Assembly (NCBI RefSeq): GCF_001700515.1 | Contig: NZ_MAUD01000142.1 | Location: 1 to 32,354 of the forward strand | Direction: 5' to 3' | Origin: Streptomyces lushanensis | GTDB lineage: Bacteria; Actinomycetota; Actinomycetes; Streptomycetales; Streptomycetaceae | Length of the DNA: 32,354 nucleotides | Part shown: piece by piece, positions 31,295 to 32,354 of the stretch | Layout: each line of letters opens with the position of its first letter | How positions within the stretch are numbered: position 1 is the stretch's first letter | Position numbers and translations under genes: made by a program | The notes under the pieces: model-generated | What the model was told of the DNA's origin: nothing | The model's database searches: none | Seen by the model: the letters and a program-made list of their open reading frames with translations, nothing else

Positions 31295-32354
31295 CTAGAG
31301 CAGTTCGCGCTCCCGTGTCTCCGGGAGTGCCCGGACGCACAGCAGGGAGACCACGGCCATCGCGCAGACGTACCAGCCCACCGACGCCGAGCCGAGGCCG
31401 GACTGGAGGCGTGGGACGACCAGGGGGGAGACCGCGCCGCCCAGGACGCCGCCCAGGTTGTACGCGAGCGAGGCGCCCGAGTAGCGGACGCGGGCCGGGA
31501 ACAGCTCCGGCAGGTACGCGCCCATCGGGCCGGAGGTCACACCCACGCAGAACAGCGCGCCGCCCATCGCCACCGCCATCACCACCGGGTGCCGGGTGTC
31601 GAGCAGCGGGAACAGCAGCGGGGCCCAGACCGCGGCCAGTGAGCAGCCGGTCAGAACCAGTTTCCGCCGGCCGGCCGTGTCGGAGCGGGTGGCGGCGAAC
31701 CAGACGGCGGTCGCGAGGAAGAGGCAGGCGACCAGGGACAGCGCCAGCATCGTGTTGCGCGGCATGCCCAGGGTGGTAGTCGTGTACGACAGGCCGTAGG
31801 TCATCGTCGTGTAGAAGAGGGTGTACACGACGGCCATGGCGCCCGCGCCGAGCAGGAGTTCGCGTGGATGACGCCGGAGGAGTTCCGCCATCGGCGCCCT
31901 GCTCGCCGTCCGCTCCGCCACGGACCGTGCGAAGACCGGGGTTTCGCTGATCTTCAGCCGTACGACCAGTCCGACGGCGACCAGCAGGAAGGACAGCAGG
32001 AACGGAACGCGCCATCCCCAGCCCGCGAAGGCCGCCTCGTCGAGCGACGCGGACATCAGCCAGAAGACGCCCGTGGCGGCGGAGAAGCCGACGGGCGGGC
32101 CGAGTTGGGGGAAGGCCGCGTACAGCCCGCGCCGCCCCCGGGGCGCGTGCTCCACGGCGAGGAGCACCGCGCCGCCCCACTCGCCGCCGATCCCGATTCC
32201 CTGGAGGAAGCGGAGCAGGACGAGCAGCAGCGGCGCCCAGCTCCCCAGGGTGGCGTAGCCGGGCAGCAGCCCCACCAGCGCCGTGGACAGACCCATCAGC
32301 AGCAGCGAGGCGACCAGGACGGACTTACGGCCGACGCGGTCGCCGAAATGGCCG
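31295..32354 (-). CDS. MHS-family metabolite:H+ symporter, partial at the window edge
   Basis: The C-terminal 353 residues of an MFS transporter of the metabolite:H+ symporter type. The frame stays open to the right edge, where the minus strand reads GHFGDRVGRKSVLVASLLLM; this is the conserved loop after the second membrane helix, so perhaps 60-90 residues are missing. The first internal ATG (32296) is therefore not the start. Other family marks are FLQGIGIGGEWGGAVLLAVE, GWGWRVPFLLSF and the end PETRERELL. MHS carriers import organic acids such as shikimate, citrate or betaine. Whether it belongs to the cluster is unclear. Confidence 0.88.
   Translation of the reverse strand, partial: GHFGDRVGRKSVLVASLLLMGLSTALVGLLPGYATLGSWAPLLLVLLRFLQGIGIGGEWGGAVLLAVEHAPRGRRGLYAAFPQLGPPVGFSAATGVFWLMSASLDEAAFAGWGWRVPFLLSFLLVAVGLVVRLKISETPVFARSVAERTASRAPMAELLRRHPRELLLGAGAMAVVYTLFYTTMTYGLSYTTTTLGMPRNTMLALSLVACLFLATAVWFAATRSDTAGRRKLVLTGCSLAAVWAPLLFPLLDTRHPVVMAVAMGGALFCVGVTSGPMGAYLPELFPARVRYSGASLAYNLGGVLGGAVSPLVVPRLQSGLGSASVGWYVCAMAVVSLLCVRALPETRERELL

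Noticed and set aside
1..32354. Mobile elements, CRISPR arrays, tRNA or rRNA genes
   Set aside because: No transposase, integrase, regular repeat-spacer pattern, cloverleaf or rRNA-like sequence was found on reading both strands.

Overview
The window is high-G+C actinobacterial DNA, most likely Streptomyces. The evidence is strong third-position G/C bias, GTG and TTG starts, tightly overlapping genes, and rare in-frame TTA codons near the 5' ends of a few genes. It contains about 24 protein genes. I see no rRNA, tRNA, CRISPR array, transposase or integrase. The whole window reads as a biosynthetic gene cluster, or most of one, and its right end cuts a transporter gene. No pathway-specific regulator gene lies inside the window.

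Layout. (1) 130-4452, plus strand: two acyl-CoA dehydrogenases, a Nudix hydrolase, a stand-alone IMP-cyclohydrolase-like protein (the N-terminal half of PurH only) and a small DinB/maleylpyruvate-isomerase-like protein. (2) 4545-15765, minus strand: a nine-gene operon read right to left. Its genes encode a periplasmic-binding-fold enzyme-like protein, a beta-RFAP synthase/ForT-like C-glycoside synthase, a SAICAR-synthetase (PurC)-like ligase, an adenylosuccinate-synthetase (PurA)-like ligase, a fused anthranilate synthase, an amidohydrolase, a luciferase-like monooxygenase, an acetoacetate-decarboxylase-fold protein and a CaiB-type CoA-transferase. (3) 15998-23491, minus strand: a PfkB sugar/nucleoside kinase, a HAD phosphatase, a second luciferase-like monooxygenase, a thiamine-diphosphate enzyme, a third acyl-CoA dehydrogenase and an MFS exporter. 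(4) 23716-29913, plus strand: a stand-alone AICAR transformylase (the other half of PurH), a MalY/PatB-type PLP enzyme and a three-subunit PaoABC-type molybdenum oxidoreductase. (5) 29960-32354, minus strand: a small chorismate mutase, an NAD(P)H:FMN reductase and a partial MHS-family transporter.

How the genes may work together. The ForT-like synthase could join PRPP to a ring carboxylate with loss of CO2, making a C-nucleotide. The PurC-like, AICAR-transformylase, IMP-cyclohydrolase-like and PurA-like proteins then mirror the late purine pathway: carboxylate to carboxamide, N-formylation, ring closure and amination. This would build a pyrimidine ring onto the C-ribosylated ring. That logic is known from formycin biosynthesis, but none of the N-N bond-forming genes of pyrazole C-nucleoside clusters is visible here. 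The operon instead carries an anthranilate synthase, whose product has the vicinal amino and carboxylate groups that these purine enzymes act on. I therefore infer an undescribed purine-like C-nucleoside pathway with a non-pyrazole ring. The kinase/phosphatase pair, the exporter and the divergent PurA would fit handling of, or self-protection from, a toxic nucleotide. The identity of the ring is speculative. The enzyme family calls are well supported.
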